Assembly (NCBI GenBank): GCA_030765665.1
Contig: JAVCCD010000107.1
Location: 1-8,004, forward strand
Direction of reading: 5' to 3'
Length of the DNA: 8,004 nucleotides
Source of the DNA: Candidatus Tenebribacter mawsonii
GTDB taxonomy: Bacteria > Cloacimonadota > Cloacimonadia > Cloacimonadales > TCS61
Under the pieces are notes generated by a model. The model made no database searches. It had not been told where the DNA came from and saw only the letters and a list, made by a program, of their open reading frames with translations. Shown here in pieces: positions 1 through 6,116 of this stretch. Numbering within the stretch: the stretch's first letter is position 1; the number at the start of each line of letters is the position of its first letter. The position numbers and the translations under genes were made by a program.

Positions 1-25
1 AATAAATAGTGGCAGATTATTGAAT

Positions 26-101
26 GGGCGTGTAGCTCAGTTGGGAGAGCGCCTGCCTTACAAGCAGGTTGTCGGGGGTTCAAGTCCCTCCGCGCCCACC
101 A
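26..101 (+). tRNA. tRNA-Val, anticodon TAC
   Basis: This is a complete cloverleaf. The acceptor arms 26-32 and 91-97 pair with one G-T wobble. The D arm is GCTC/GAGC. The anticodon stem CCTGC/GCAGG (52-56/64-68) encloses the loop CTTACAA with anticodon TAC at 59-61. The T arm 74-78/86-90 has the loop TTCAAGT. Discriminator A98 is followed by an encoded CCA (99-101). It reads GTA valine codons. It is the intact member of a tandem pair and is presumably co-transcribed with the next copy up to the terminator at 211-244. The promoter must lie before the window. Confidence 0.95.
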
Positions 102-124
102 TTTAATTTTATTCTTCATAATTT

Positions 125-200
125 GGGCGTGTAGCTCAGTTGGGAGAGCGCCTGCCTTACAAGCAGGTGGTCTGTGGTTCAAGTCCCTCCGCGGCCACCA
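125..200 (+). tRNA. tRNA-Val (TAC), second copy, probably degenerate
   Basis: It matches the copy at 26-101 at 72 of 76 positions, including the whole D arm, anticodon stem and TAC anticodon. All four differences fall in the 3' half. Three of them break pairs: T173-C189 and T175-C187 in the T stem, and G127-G194 in the acceptor stem. The T stem keeps only two Watson-Crick pairs and one wobble. CCA is encoded at 198-200. The 5' side of its T arm resembles that of a different tRNA, as if partly converted or decaying. A pseudo-tRNA is the likeliest reading, but a poorly folding yet functional tRNA cannot be excluded. Confidence 0.65.
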
Positions 201-210
201 TATATTTCTT

Positions 211-244
211 AAGCTGTTCGATTTCTCGAGCAGCTTTTTTTTAT
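211..244 (+). terminator. Intrinsic terminator after the tRNA-Val pair
   Basis: AAGCTG-T-TCGA (211-221) pairs with TCGA-G-CAGCTT around a four-base TTTC loop. This gives an 11-bp stem with one T-G wobble, directly followed by a run of Ts. It lies 11 bases after the second tRNA and should end the tRNA transcript. Confidence 0.88.
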
Positions 245-291
245 TTATTTTGTTTTATTAAGAGGGGATTACCTTAACAGTAATTAATTTC

Positions 292-320
292 TTGACTCAA
301 ATTCCTTTGTTAAATAGACA
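292..320 (+). promoter_or_regulatory. Possible sigma70-type promoter of the deacetylase-uppP-holA-era cluster
   Basis: A -35-like TTGACT (292-297), a 17-base spacer and a weak -10-like TAGACA (315-320) lie just upstream of the first gene of the cluster and downstream of the tRNA terminator. The -10 matches only half of the consensus, so the call is tentative. The position is right for the promoter of this operon. Confidence 0.35.
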
Positions 321-340
321 ACATATTGAGTAGGAGAATA

Positions 341-1513
341 ATGGGAAAAAGAAAGAATACAAAAAATAGCAAATTTGATAACAACAATATTTACGTTTTG
401 TTATTCATGGGTTTCGTATTATTATTAGTTTTATTTAATTATGATAAAATAAATAAATTGCTTTCAGATCCTCAACAAAAAAAAGACAAAATATCAATTA
501 TACAAAAGCGAAAAGAGATTTCTGTACTTGATGCAATTGTACACGCAAAGCTATTATTAGGAATACCTGAAGAAAATTATAAAAATCATATCGGGGACGA
601 AGCAATTTTCATTTCTCTAGGAATCGACAGCTCAGAAATGGACTTGAACTATGCCAATATTATTGTTACAGGTCAAGTTGAGCTTATTGGTGGAAAAATT
701 AAGAGCGGGTTAGAAAAAAACAATGGTAATAAACAGGTTTTAGAAATTGAAGATCAAAATGATTCTCAGAAATATGTTGTTACATTGTATTATACAAAAC
801 TACAAGAAGTAGCAAAAAATAAAACACTGCTCGCTATAGTTGTTGATGACTTTGGTATTGGAAATAATAAGCTCTTAGATGATTTCTGTAGTTTAGACAG
901 TAATGTAACATTCGCAATACTTCCTGACCAAAAATTTTCTAAACATATTATGAACAAAGCCGCTGAAACTGGGCATGAAAGCATGATCCACATCCCCATG
1001 GAACCAATAAGTTATCCAAAAGATAATCCAGGAGCAAATGCAATCTATGTACACCTTTCTGAGAAGGAAATTAAACGCCGCATGGAAAATTATATAAAGC
1101 AATTCCCATTATGTGTAGGGGCTAATAATCATATGGGTTCATTCGCTACAACCGATGAAAAGGTAATGAGAACCGTTTTACAGGTCTTGAAAGATCATAA
1201 CCTATATTTTGTAGACAGTCGTACTTCTCAATCTTCAATTGCTTATGACGTTGCTAAAAGGATGATGATACCTACATGTGTAAATCAATTTTTTTTGGAT
1301 ACTCCGAGTATCACCGAAAAGACACTTGCGAAAAAGATTAAGCAAATTAGGTATCTTGCTAAAGATCGAGATAAAATACTGGTAATAACACATTGTGCGA
1401 CTCAAGATCGATATGAATTCTTAAGAGAATTCATTAAAGAGATTAATAAGCTCGATTTTGAATTAGTCCCAGTTTCAGAGTTATTTAAATCTAAATTACC
1501 TGAGATAATATAG
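341..1513 (+). CDS. Divergent polysaccharide deacetylase-family protein (YibQ/DUF610-like), membrane-anchored
   Basis: This 390-residue protein has a basic N-terminus, one hydrophobic segment at about residues 16-33 (membrane anchor or uncleaved signal), a variable linker, and a C-terminal NodB-fold-like domain from about residue 163. Diagnostic motifs are VDDFG with the Asp pair at 169-170, HIPMEP at 217-222, NNHMGS at 262-267, DSRTS at 292-296 and FFLD near 317-320. These belong to the divergent polysaccharide deacetylase family, whose members are mostly exported and whose substrate is poorly defined. A cell-wall or surface-glycan role is inference, supported by uppP next door. The ATG at 341 was chosen because AGGAG (332-336) sits four bases before it. 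An in-frame TTG at 326 lies upstream of that site and has no support. uppP starts 9 bases after the stop. Confidence 0.88.
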   Translation: MGKRKNTKNSKFDNNNIYVLLFMGFVLLLVLFNYDKINKLLSDPQQKKDKISIIQKRKEISVLDAIVHAKLLLGIPEENYKNHIGDEAIFISLGIDSSEMDLNYANIIVTGQVELIGGKIKSGLEKNNGNKQVLEIEDQNDSQKYVVTLYYTKLQEVAKNKTLLAIVVDDFGIGNNKLLDDFCSLDSNVTFAILPDQKFSKHIMNKAAETGHESMIHIPMEPISYPKDNPGANAIYVHLSEKEIKRRMENYIKQFPLCVGANNHMGSFATTDEKVMRTVLQVLKDHNLYFVDSRTSQSSIAYDVAKRMMIPTCVNQFFLDTPSITEKTLAKKIKQIRYLAKDRDKILVITHCATQDRYEFLREFIKEINKLDFELVPVSELFKSKLPEII

Positions 1514-1522
1514 GAGTAGAAA

Positions 1523-2326
1523 ATGGAAATTTTCAAATCATTATTACTTGGAATAATTCAAGGATTAACTGAATTTTTACCAATCAGTAGCTCTGGGCAT
1601 CTTGTCCTCGCTGAACATTATTTGAAGTTTAATAACCCAGACATTAGTTTTGAGATAATTCTTCATCTCGGCTCATTATTTGCAGTATTACTTTACTTTC
1701 GCAAAGATATATTGTCATTACTCACTTCAGTAGTGCTTTTTAAAAATAAAGAGACTAATCATCTAAGAAATAGAAATACAGTTTTCTACATATTAGTAGC
1801 TACTACTGTGACCGGTGTTCTTGGATTATACTTTGAAGAACCTCTTACTAAAGCTTTCTCTTCATTGTATGTTCCTAGCTTCATGCTTATCATCACAGGC
1901 TTTATTCTTTTCATTTCTGACAAAATTGAACCCAGTGGTATAAAAACTCACCAACTTGGAATTAGAAAATCGATCCTTATAGGATTGGTACAAGCATTTG
2001 CTATACTTCCAGGCATCTCCCGTTCAGGTACAACTATCACCGTTGGTATATTTGCGGGATTAGACAGAGAAGAGGCAGCAAGATTTTCATTTATACTTTC
2101 AATCCCTGCTATCTTGGGAGCAAATATTCATAAATTTTCAAATATCCTAAATCTTGATAGGACGCACTGGATACCTTATCTGATTGGCACCCTAGCAGCA
2201 TTTATTTCCGGATATGCAGTTATCTCATTCCTAATTACAATTGTAAAAAAACAAAAGTTGAAGTATTTTGCTTATTATTGCTGGCTAATTGCTATCGTTA
2301 CATTAATTCTATATTTAAAATATTGA
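1523..2326 (+). CDS. uppP: Undecaprenyl-diphosphate phosphatase UppP (BacA family)
   Basis: UppP is an integral membrane enzyme that dephosphorylates undecaprenyl diphosphate to regenerate the lipid carrier for peptidoglycan and other surface polymers, and it confers basal bacitracin tolerance. The 267-residue length is normal. Both family signatures are intact: QGLTEFLPISSSGH at residues 13-26 (the (E/Q)XXXE motif is Q13 to E17, with H26) and PGISRSGTT at 163-171, with the catalytic Arg at 167. Several hydrophobic helices span the rest, and the C-terminus is a hydrophobic segment. The Shine-Dalgarno AGGAG (1512-1516) overlaps the preceding stop codon, so the gene is probably translated together with the deacetylase-like gene. 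holA begins one base after its stop. Confidence 0.97.
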   Translation: MEIFKSLLLGIIQGLTEFLPISSSGHLVLAEHYLKFNNPDISFEIILHLGSLFAVLLYFRKDILSLLTSVVLFKNKETNHLRNRNTVFYILVATTVTGVLGLYFEEPLTKAFSSLYVPSFMLIITGFILFISDKIEPSGIKTHQLGIRKSILIGLVQAFAILPGISRSGTTITVGIFAGLDREEAARFSFILSIPAILGANIHKFSNILNLDRTHWIPYLIGTLAAFISGYAVISFLITIVKKQKLKYFAYYCWLIAIVTLILYLKY

Positions 2327-2327
2327 T

Positions 2328-3350
2328 ATGCCAAAATCTCAAATTATCCCTCATTCTGAATTCTTAAGGAAATTTCCTGATCAAAAACCACATCCAGTTT
2401 ACTATATATATGGTCAGGAGAATTACTTGAAGGATACAGTCCTAAAGCAGATTTCCCGCAAATTTAAATCTTCTGGCTCCGAAGAATTCGATTCCATAAT
2501 ACTTCATGCTACAGATACAAATGCTGCTATGAACACTTTAGAGCAACTTGAAATGATGCCTTTTATGGCAAAATTCCGACTTGTAGTTTTAAAGAACTTT
2601 GATATAATGAAAACTTCGGATAAAATGCTTATTGCAGAATATGTACAAAATCCTGTTCCTACTTCTATTCTGGTTTTAACAGCCGAAAAGATTGATGAAC
2701 GCATAAAAGCCAACAAAATGATCTCAGAAAAAGCAATGAAAATAATTTGCCGTTCTCCATATAATTCTACTGATATTTTAAAATGGCTGACTATTGAAAC
2801 CAGAGAAAAAAAAATATCTATGGATGCCGATTCAAAAGAACTTTTTACAAGAAGTATTGAGCTAGATTACCAACTAGCTGCAAATGAATTAGAAAAATTG
2901 ATGATTTACACGAAGGGGAAAGGAAGTATTACCATTGAAGAGGTAAAGGAAACAGTCGGGAAATCCAGAACTAATAAAGTTTTTGATCTTCAAAATGAAA
3001 TTGGAAAACGAAATTTAAAAAATTCATTAACAATATTAGAAAATATGATCTCTAATAATGAATCAGCCGTTTTTGTTATTATTATGCTTTCCAGTTTTTT
3101 TCGGACTTTGTGGCGTGTTAAAGCCTTACAAAAAAATAATCTCAGCAATTCAGAGATCGAGAGTCGTTATCTTCATGAAGTGTTTTATAAATATCGAAAA
3201 GATTACATCACTTTTGCTAAGAACTACTCAAAGAAAGCTATCAGAGACATTTTTTTATTACTTCTGCAAGCTGATATCGATGCAAAATCATTAAATTTAA
3301 AAGATGAAATAATTTTAGAAATTCTCATTTACAAAATATGTAAAATATGA
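2328..3350 (+). CDS. holA: DNA polymerase III subunit delta
   Basis: The delta subunit opens the beta sliding clamp as part of the clamp loader at the replication fork. The 340-residue length fits the family. The N-terminal domain opens with the typical YYIYGQENYLKD block (residues 25-36), followed by an AAA+-like fold without a functional P-loop, as expected for delta. The C-terminal half is helical, with the family-style patterns KVFDLQNEIGKRN and an FFRTLWRVKAL-like helix. The start ATG lies one base after the uppP stop with no separate Shine-Dalgarno, which suggests translational coupling. era follows after 9 bases. The identification rests on overall pattern, because HolA is poorly conserved. 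Confidence 0.9.
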   Translation: MPKSQIIPHSEFLRKFPDQKPHPVYYIYGQENYLKDTVLKQISRKFKSSGSEEFDSIILHATDTNAAMNTLEQLEMMPFMAKFRLVVLKNFDIMKTSDKMLIAEYVQNPVPTSILVLTAEKIDERIKANKMISEKAMKIICRSPYNSTDILKWLTIETREKKISMDADSKELFTRSIELDYQLAANELEKLMIYTKGKGSITIEEVKETVGKSRTNKVFDLQNEIGKRNLKNSLTILENMISNNESAVFVIIMLSSFFRTLWRVKALQKNNLSNSEIESRYLHEVFYKYRKDYITFAKNYSKKAIRDIFLLLLQADIDAKSLNLKDEIILEILIYKICKI

Positions 3351-3359
3351 AGGTATCTT

Positions 3360-4244
3360 ATGAATGCTAATTATCGTGCTGGATTTGTCTCAATTGTAGG
3401 AAAACCAAATGTTGGTAAATCAACTTTAATGAATAAGTTGTTAGGAGAAAAACTCTCGATAACCTCTCCCAAACCGCAAACAACGAGACAGCAGATAAAA
3501 GGCATAATTTCTGATGATAACAGACAAATAATATTAATGGATACACCAGGTTTTGTAGAAGCAAGATATGAACTTCATAATAAGATGTTGGAATATATTA
3601 ATAATTCCTTAAACGATTCTGATATTATTATCTTCATGACCGATGCAAAAAAATTTCCAACAGATTATGATAAACAAATCTGTGAGAATCTAAAACGATT
3701 ACATGTCCCCAAAATAGCTATGTTAAATAAGATAGACCTAACTGATGAAATTACTATTGAAAAGAAACTTAAATTACTTGAAGAATACAACTTTGAGAGA
3801 ATCATCCCTATATCTGTTCTTAAGTCATCTGATTTAAATTCTTTTTTAGAAGAACTAACAAAATTACTTCCAATCAATCCTCCCTTTTATTCCACTGATG
3901 AAATTTCAGATCTTCCGATGAGATTTTTTGCACAGGAGATAATCCGCGAGCAAATTTTTTTGAATTTTGATGATGAGATCCCATACGCTTCTACAGTTGT
4001 AGTCGAACAATATCACGATTTTCCAAATAAAGTTGTTATCGCCGCAAACATCTGGTTAGAAAAAAAATCACAAAAACCAATTGTTATTGGTAAAGATGGT
4101 AAAAAAATAAAAAATTTACGAGTTGCTGCTGAGAAGGAAATCCATAAAATAGTAGAGAAAAGAGTGAAATTAGATCTCTGGATAAAGATCAAACCAAATT
4201 GGCGAAAAAAACAGAACGCTTTGAAAGAATTTGGATATAGATAA
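3360..4244 (+). CDS. era: GTPase Era
   Basis: Era is a cytoplasmic GTPase that binds the 3' end of 16S rRNA and assists 30S subunit maturation. The 294 residues hold all GTPase motifs: the P-loop GKPNVGKS at 14-21, the PQTTRQ switch (G2) near 39-44, DTPG at 61-64, NKID at 123-126 and an SVLKS-type G5 near 152. The C-terminal KH domain carries VIGKDGKKI at 242-250. The family-typical YASTVVVEQY joins the two domains at 209-218. A short AAGG (3350-3353) overlapping the holA stop precedes the ATG. It is the last gene of the cluster. No convincing intrinsic terminator is visible between its stop and the tRNA promoter. Confidence 0.98.
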   Translation: MNANYRAGFVSIVGKPNVGKSTLMNKLLGEKLSITSPKPQTTRQQIKGIISDDNRQIILMDTPGFVEARYELHNKMLEYINNSLNDSDIIIFMTDAKKFPTDYDKQICENLKRLHVPKIAMLNKIDLTDEITIEKKLKLLEEYNFERIIPISVLKSSDLNSFLEELTKLLPINPPFYSTDEISDLPMRFFAQEIIREQIFLNFDDEIPYASTVVVEQYHDFPNKVVIAANIWLEKKSQKPIVIGKDGKKIKNLRVAAEKEIHKIVEKRVKLDLWIKIKPNWRKKQNALKEFGYR

Positions 4245-4307
4245 TTTACTATTTTTATAGGTTACAGTGTGGTGCAATTTCAAGCTTATAAAAAGAATAA
4301 AAAATAT

Positions 4308-4337
4308 TTGACATCAATACAACGCAAAAATTATTTG
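4308..4337 (+). promoter_or_regulatory. Likely promoter of the tRNA-Ser/Ser/Gln cluster
   Basis: A consensus -35 TTGACA (4308-4313) is followed by a T/A-rich -10-like element (TATTTG, 4332-4337, 18-base spacer) and by the first tRNA at 4351. The -35 is perfect and the -10 is weak. The location fits a tRNA promoter. Confidence 0.5.
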
Positions 4338-4350
4338 TTAATTTCTTTTA

Positions 4351-4436
4351 GGAGGATTAGCTCTAATTGGTAAGACAGCGGTCTTGAAAACCGCCGGGCT
4401 TAGCCCTTGGGGGTTCGAGTCCCTCATCCTCCGCCA
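4351..4436 (+). tRNA. tRNA-Ser, anticodon TGA
   Basis: This is a class II tRNA. The acceptor arms GGAGGAT/ATCCTCC (4351-4357/4426-4432) pair perfectly. The anticodon stem GCGGT/ACCGC encloses CTTGAAA with TGA at 4385-4387. The long variable arm has the hairpin GGGC-TTA-GCCC (4396-4406). The T arm is GGGGG/CCCTC. Discriminator G4433, typical of serine, precedes an encoded CCA. The D arm is unusual: it looks like a class I arm in which only TCT/AGA pairs cleanly. It reads TCA and related serine codons. Confidence 0.93.
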
Positions 4437-4449
4437 GAATTATAGTAGT

Positions 4450-4540
<91 letters not shown>

Positions 4541-4560
4541 GCTCTTATTTATAGATCTTT

Positions 4561-4635
4561 TGGGCCGTCGACAAGCGGTAAGTCACATGGTTTTGGTCCA
4601 TGCATTCAGGGGTTCGAATCCTCTCGGCCCAACCA
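4561..4635 (+). tRNA. tRNA-Gln, anticodon TTG
   Basis: The acceptor TGGGCCG/CGGCCCA (4561-4567/4625-4631) pairs perfectly. The D stem is GAC/GTC. The anticodon stem CATGG/CCATG encloses TTTTGGT, giving anticodon TTG. The T arm AGGGG/CCTCT has the loop TTCGAAT. Discriminator A4632 and an encoded CCA follow. It reads CAA and probably CAG. It is the last of three tRNAs before the terminator. Confidence 0.95.
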
Positions 4636-4638
4636 TTA

Positions 4639-4674
4639 AAGCCATCCGATAGATATCGGTTGGCTTTTTTTTTA
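4639..4674 (+). terminator. Intrinsic terminator of the tRNA-Ser/Ser/Gln cluster
   Basis: AAGCCA and CCGAT (4639-4650) pair with ATCGG and TGGCTT around an AGAT loop, with one T-T mismatch. A run of nine or more Ts follows. It starts four bases after the tRNA-Gln CCA. Confidence 0.9.
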
Positions 4675-4714
4675 TTTTAATAAATTAAAAGCAAATTGAC
4701 CTCTTTTACTTTTT

Positions 4715-4767
4715 TACACTTTTTGTTACATGTAATTTTTTTAGGACATAATATTTAAAAAAGTGTA
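4715..4767 (+). promoter_or_regulatory. Promoter region of the receiver gene with two palindromic elements
   Basis: A perfect 10-bp inverted repeat, TACACTTTTT (4715-4724) and AAAAAGTGTA (4758-4767), brackets a perfect palindrome TTACATGTAA (4726-4735) and a good -10-like CATAAT (4747-4752). A -35-like TTGTTA (4723-4728) lies 18 bases before the -10. The arrangement suggests operator sites around a promoter. The regulator is unknown and chance AT-rich symmetry is possible. Confidence 0.4.
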
Positions 4768-4775
4768 GGTAAATT

Positions 4776-5267
4776 ATGGCACAGAAAAGATTGTTAATCG
4801 TAGAAGATGAAAGGATCATTGCTGAAGATATTAAAAGAACTTTATTACAATTCGATTATGAGGTTATTGATATCATCTCATATGGCGAAAGGGTTCTAGA
4901 ACGTTATGAAGAACTCAACCCAAACCTGATTTTGATGGATATTATGTTAGCTGGGAAAATGAATGGAATTGAAACTGCAAGTAAAATAAAAGATAAGCAT
5001 AATGTTCCAATAATATATTTAACTGCCTATGCTAATGAGCCTATACTGAATAGTGCAAAGGTTACCGAACCTTTTGGATATTTGATCAAACCATTTGAAG
5101 TTTGGAGTGCGCTGCGACTCTTCTCGCTTTTCTTCTTGCTTGCTTGTGGGCACTTTTGTTATGGGATTGCTCCAAATCTCTCAATGAAATCTTCTGCTGT
5201 TAAAACAGTTAAATCTTTAGAAACAAAAGCTTTTACATTTCGGGTAATGATGAAATCCAAATTTTGA
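4776..5267 (+). CDS. Response-regulator receiver domain, truncated by inserted DNA
   Basis: Residues 1-108 form a CheY-like receiver that would accept phosphate from a sensor kinase. The acidic pair is E10/D11, the phosphoacceptor is D55 in MDIMLAGKMNGIE, the conserved Thr is T83 in YLTAYA, and the conserved Lys is K105 in LIKPFE. Normal homologues continue with helix 5 and often a PAS, kinase or output domain. Here the frame leaves the family right after KPFE (base 5099). Residues 109-163 are translated from a structured repeat and from the reverse complement of the toxin gene, so they are not native. No continuation of the receiver is visible downstream in the window. A weak AGG (4767-4769) precedes the ATG. 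The gene is best read as disrupted at 5100 and is probably non-functional. Confidence 0.8.
   Translation: MAQKRLLIVEDERIIAEDIKRTLLQFDYEVIDIISYGERVLERYEELNPNLILMDIMLAGKMNGIETASKIKDKHNVPIIYLTAYANEPILNSAKVTEPFGYLIKPFEVWSALRLFSLFFLLACGHFCYGIAPNLSMKSSAVKTVKSLETKAFTFRVMMKSKF
5153..5178 (+). repeat. Inner inverted repeat, left arm (pairs with 5887-5912)
   Basis: It matches the reverse complement of 5887-5912 at 24 of 26 bases: 14 identical, two mismatches, 10 identical. The arm contains GTTATGGGA (5158-5166), which resembles the GTTRRRY-type right core box of integron sites. It also encodes the last residues and the stop codon of the toxin gene. Confidence 0.85.
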
Positions 5268-5584
5268 AACTTTGCGGAATAAAATTGAATTGCATCCTCG
5301 AAATCCTTAAACTCAGAATTTAAGGCAAGATCAATTACTTTTTCATCAACTTGGATTATTGTTAAAAGAAGTCTCAACTTTCTTAAGCTTGAATGAGCAA
5401 AATTGCGAGATTTAAATTTAGATAAAATATAAAAGAGATTTGAAAAAACTACAGGCGTTGTATAAGCATCAACTTTTTTTTCGTCGATCAATGTAAACAA
5501 TTGTGCAGCAGGATTATAAAATGGTTCTCTTTTAGCAAATATGTCTAAAATTATGTCTGTATCTATAAATAATTTAGGTTTCAT
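5159..5584 (-). CDS. PIN-domain toxin (VapC-like ribonuclease)
   Basis: This 141-residue protein has a PIN fold: FIDTDIILD near the N-terminus (D8 and D14), TTPVVFSNLFYIL at about 42-54, the acidic cluster FKDFEDAIQ (D94, E96, D97) and DFIITRN at 110-116. PIN toxins of type II systems are metal-dependent endoribonucleases that typically cut tRNA or rRNA. The Asn at 49 replaces the Glu of classic VapC, as seen in the PIN_3-type branch. Its start overlaps the antitoxin stop by four bases, the usual coupled arrangement. The stop codon TAA lies in the left inverted-repeat arm, on the first bases of the candidate core G5158/T5159. The gene therefore reaches the very edge of its unit. The target RNA cannot be predicted. 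Confidence 0.87.
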   Translation of the reverse strand: MKPKLFIDTDIILDIFAKREPFYNPAAQLFTLIDEKKVDAYTTPVVFSNLFYILSKFKSRNFAHSSLRKLRLLLTIIQVDEKVIDLALNSEFKDFEDAIQFYSAKFQNLDFIITRNVKAFVSKDLTVLTAEDFIERFGAIP

Positions 5585-5826
5585 TTATACTTCTCACTTA
5601 AGAAGTTATAGTATTCTTCTTTCTCATTGAAGTCTCCAGGTAAATTAATGATTCCAGTTAATTCTTCAACAATAGCTGATGATTTAACCTCAGGTTTTGT
5701 TTTTTGAACAACGTAATTAAAATAATTTTCTACCATTTTGGAAAGAGATACTTGATGCTTTTTTACATATGATTTTATCTCTTCAATGATTTTTTGATCA
5801 ACTGACAAAGTTAGTTTTGTATTCAT
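5581..5826 (-). CDS. Antitoxin of the PIN toxin (ribbon-helix-helix, DUF6364-like)
   Basis: This 81-residue protein begins MNTKLTLSVDQKIIEEIKSY, a beta strand followed by helices as in ribbon-helix-helix DNA-binding antitoxins. SLSKMVENYF follows at about 27-36. The C-terminal half is acidic and polar and would wrap the toxin. It should neutralise the PIN toxin and repress the shared promoter. A strong GGAGG (5833-5837, minus strand) lies six bases before the ATG. The gene is the first of a two-gene operon, and the toxin start overlaps its end. Family placement in the DUF6364 group is by resemblance of the N-terminus and gene pairing. Confidence 0.82.
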   Translation of the reverse strand: MNTKLTLSVDQKIIEEIKSYVKKHQVSLSKMVENYFNYVVQKTKPEVKSSAIVEELTGIINLPGDFNEKEEYYNFLSEKYK

Positions 5827-5832
5827 TTAAAA

Positions 5833-5874
5833 CCTCCATACGTAAAATATATTTAACAAGTGTACGTATGTCAA
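5833..5874 (-). promoter_or_regulatory. Toxin-antitoxin promoter with operator-like inverted repeat
   Basis: On the minus strand a consensus TTGACA (5869-5874), a 17-base spacer and TATATT (5846-5851) form an excellent promoter. The GGAGG ribosome-binding site (5833-5837) lies just downstream. CATACGT (5837-5843) and ACGTATG (5864-5870) are perfect inverted repeats that flank the -10 and overlap the edge of the -35. They are well placed for autorepression by the ribbon-helix-helix antitoxin. Confidence 0.8.
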
Positions 5875-5886
5875 TATTTTTTTTCT

Positions 5887-5912
5887 GATTTGGAGCTTTC
5901 CCATAACAAAAG
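5887..5912 (+). repeat. Inner inverted repeat, right arm (pairs with 5153-5178)
   Basis: This is the mate of the left arm, with 24 of 26 bases complementary. It contains TCCCATAAC (5899-5907), the exact complement of GTTATGGGA in the left arm. That is the relation expected between the left (RYYYAAC-type) and right (GTTRRRY-type) core boxes of one integron-style cassette. Confidence 0.85.
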
Positions 5913-6014
5913 CACCTGCGGTTCAGTTATCTGCCCGCTTTCGTCTGAATCGTACCGATTCAAACTTTGGTTTGTCCGCTTTCAGTTGGGATCGTTCCGA
6001 TCCCGCAGCGTGCT
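5911..6014 (+). other. Folded attC-like site of the toxin-antitoxin unit, with two tandem hairpins
   Basis: AGCAC-CTGCGG (5911-5921) pairs with CCGCAG-c-GTGCT (6003-6014), an 11-bp outer stem with one bulged base. Inside are two similar units 41 bases apart. Each starts with CCGCTTTC (5935 and 5976) and carries a 7-bp hairpin with a three-base loop: TGAATCG/CGATTCA (5946-5962) and GGGATCG/CGATCCC (5988-6004). The block is far richer in G+C than its surroundings and non-coding. After it, TTATG (6021-6025) echoes the TTATG of the left core, but preceded by A instead of G. This fits a large recombination site that acts as a folded strand. That role is inference. Confidence 0.6.
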
Positions 6015-6054
6015 CAAACATTATGCCTATTTTCAGTATAAATAATTTATCTAC

Positions 6055-6102
6055 TTGACACAAAAGTGAATGCAATGTTTTTAGAAGAAAGTATTTAAGG
6101 AG
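6055..6102 (+). promoter_or_regulatory. Possible recombinase promoter and ribosome-binding site
   Basis: A perfect -35 TTGACA (6055-6060) lies 57 bases before the recombinase start, but the -10 region 17 bases on (TTTTTA) is poor. AAGGAG (6097-6102) is a strong ribosome-binding site although 14 bases from the ATG, longer than usual. Nothing else is visible in 6020-6116. Confidence 0.35.
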
Positions 6103-6116
6103 ATTTAATAAATATT

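Larger units (their letters stand above)
5100..6019. mobile_element. Inverted-repeat-bounded toxin-antitoxin unit (cassette-like)
   Basis: The ends are imperfect inverted repeats. The left end GTTTGGAGTGCGCTGCG (5100-5116) corresponds to the reverse complement of 6004-6019 (GTTTGAGCACGCTGCG), with an identical CGCTGCG core and an identical GTTTG start. A second, longer inverted repeat lies inside (5153-5178/5887-5912). Between the repeats is a leftward VapBC-type pair with its own promoter. The left end coincides with the point where the receiver gene breaks. No target-site duplication is evident and no transposase is present, so movement would need a recombinase in trans, most obviously the tyrosine recombinase that starts 98 bases to the right. 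Whether this is an inverted cassette of the same system or an independent unit is unresolved. Confidence 0.6.

Noticed and set aside
326..340. Upstream TTG start for the deacetylase-like gene
   Set aside because: The AGGAG at 332-336 lies after the TTG and directly serves the ATG at 341.
4245..4300. TTTTTATA/TATAAAAA inverted repeat after era as a terminator
   Set aside because: The stem is all A-T with a long loop and no clean T-run, which is too weak to call.
5109..5267. Receiver C-terminal tail as a genuine output domain
   Set aside because: It is translated from the structured repeat and the antisense of the toxin gene, and shows no domain pattern.
5935..6004. CRISPR array
   Set aside because: There are only two units, the repeats are imperfect and themselves form hairpins, and no cas genes are nearby.
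5100..6019. Insertion sequence with terminal inverted repeats
   Set aside because: There is no transposase and no visible target duplication. The nested arms and folded site fit a recombinase-mobilised unit better.
5860..6045. Rightward 61-codon open frame over the folded block
   Set aside because: It overlaps the toxin-antitoxin promoter and the hairpin units, lacks a ribosome-binding site and has no protein-like composition. The folded site explains the sequence better.
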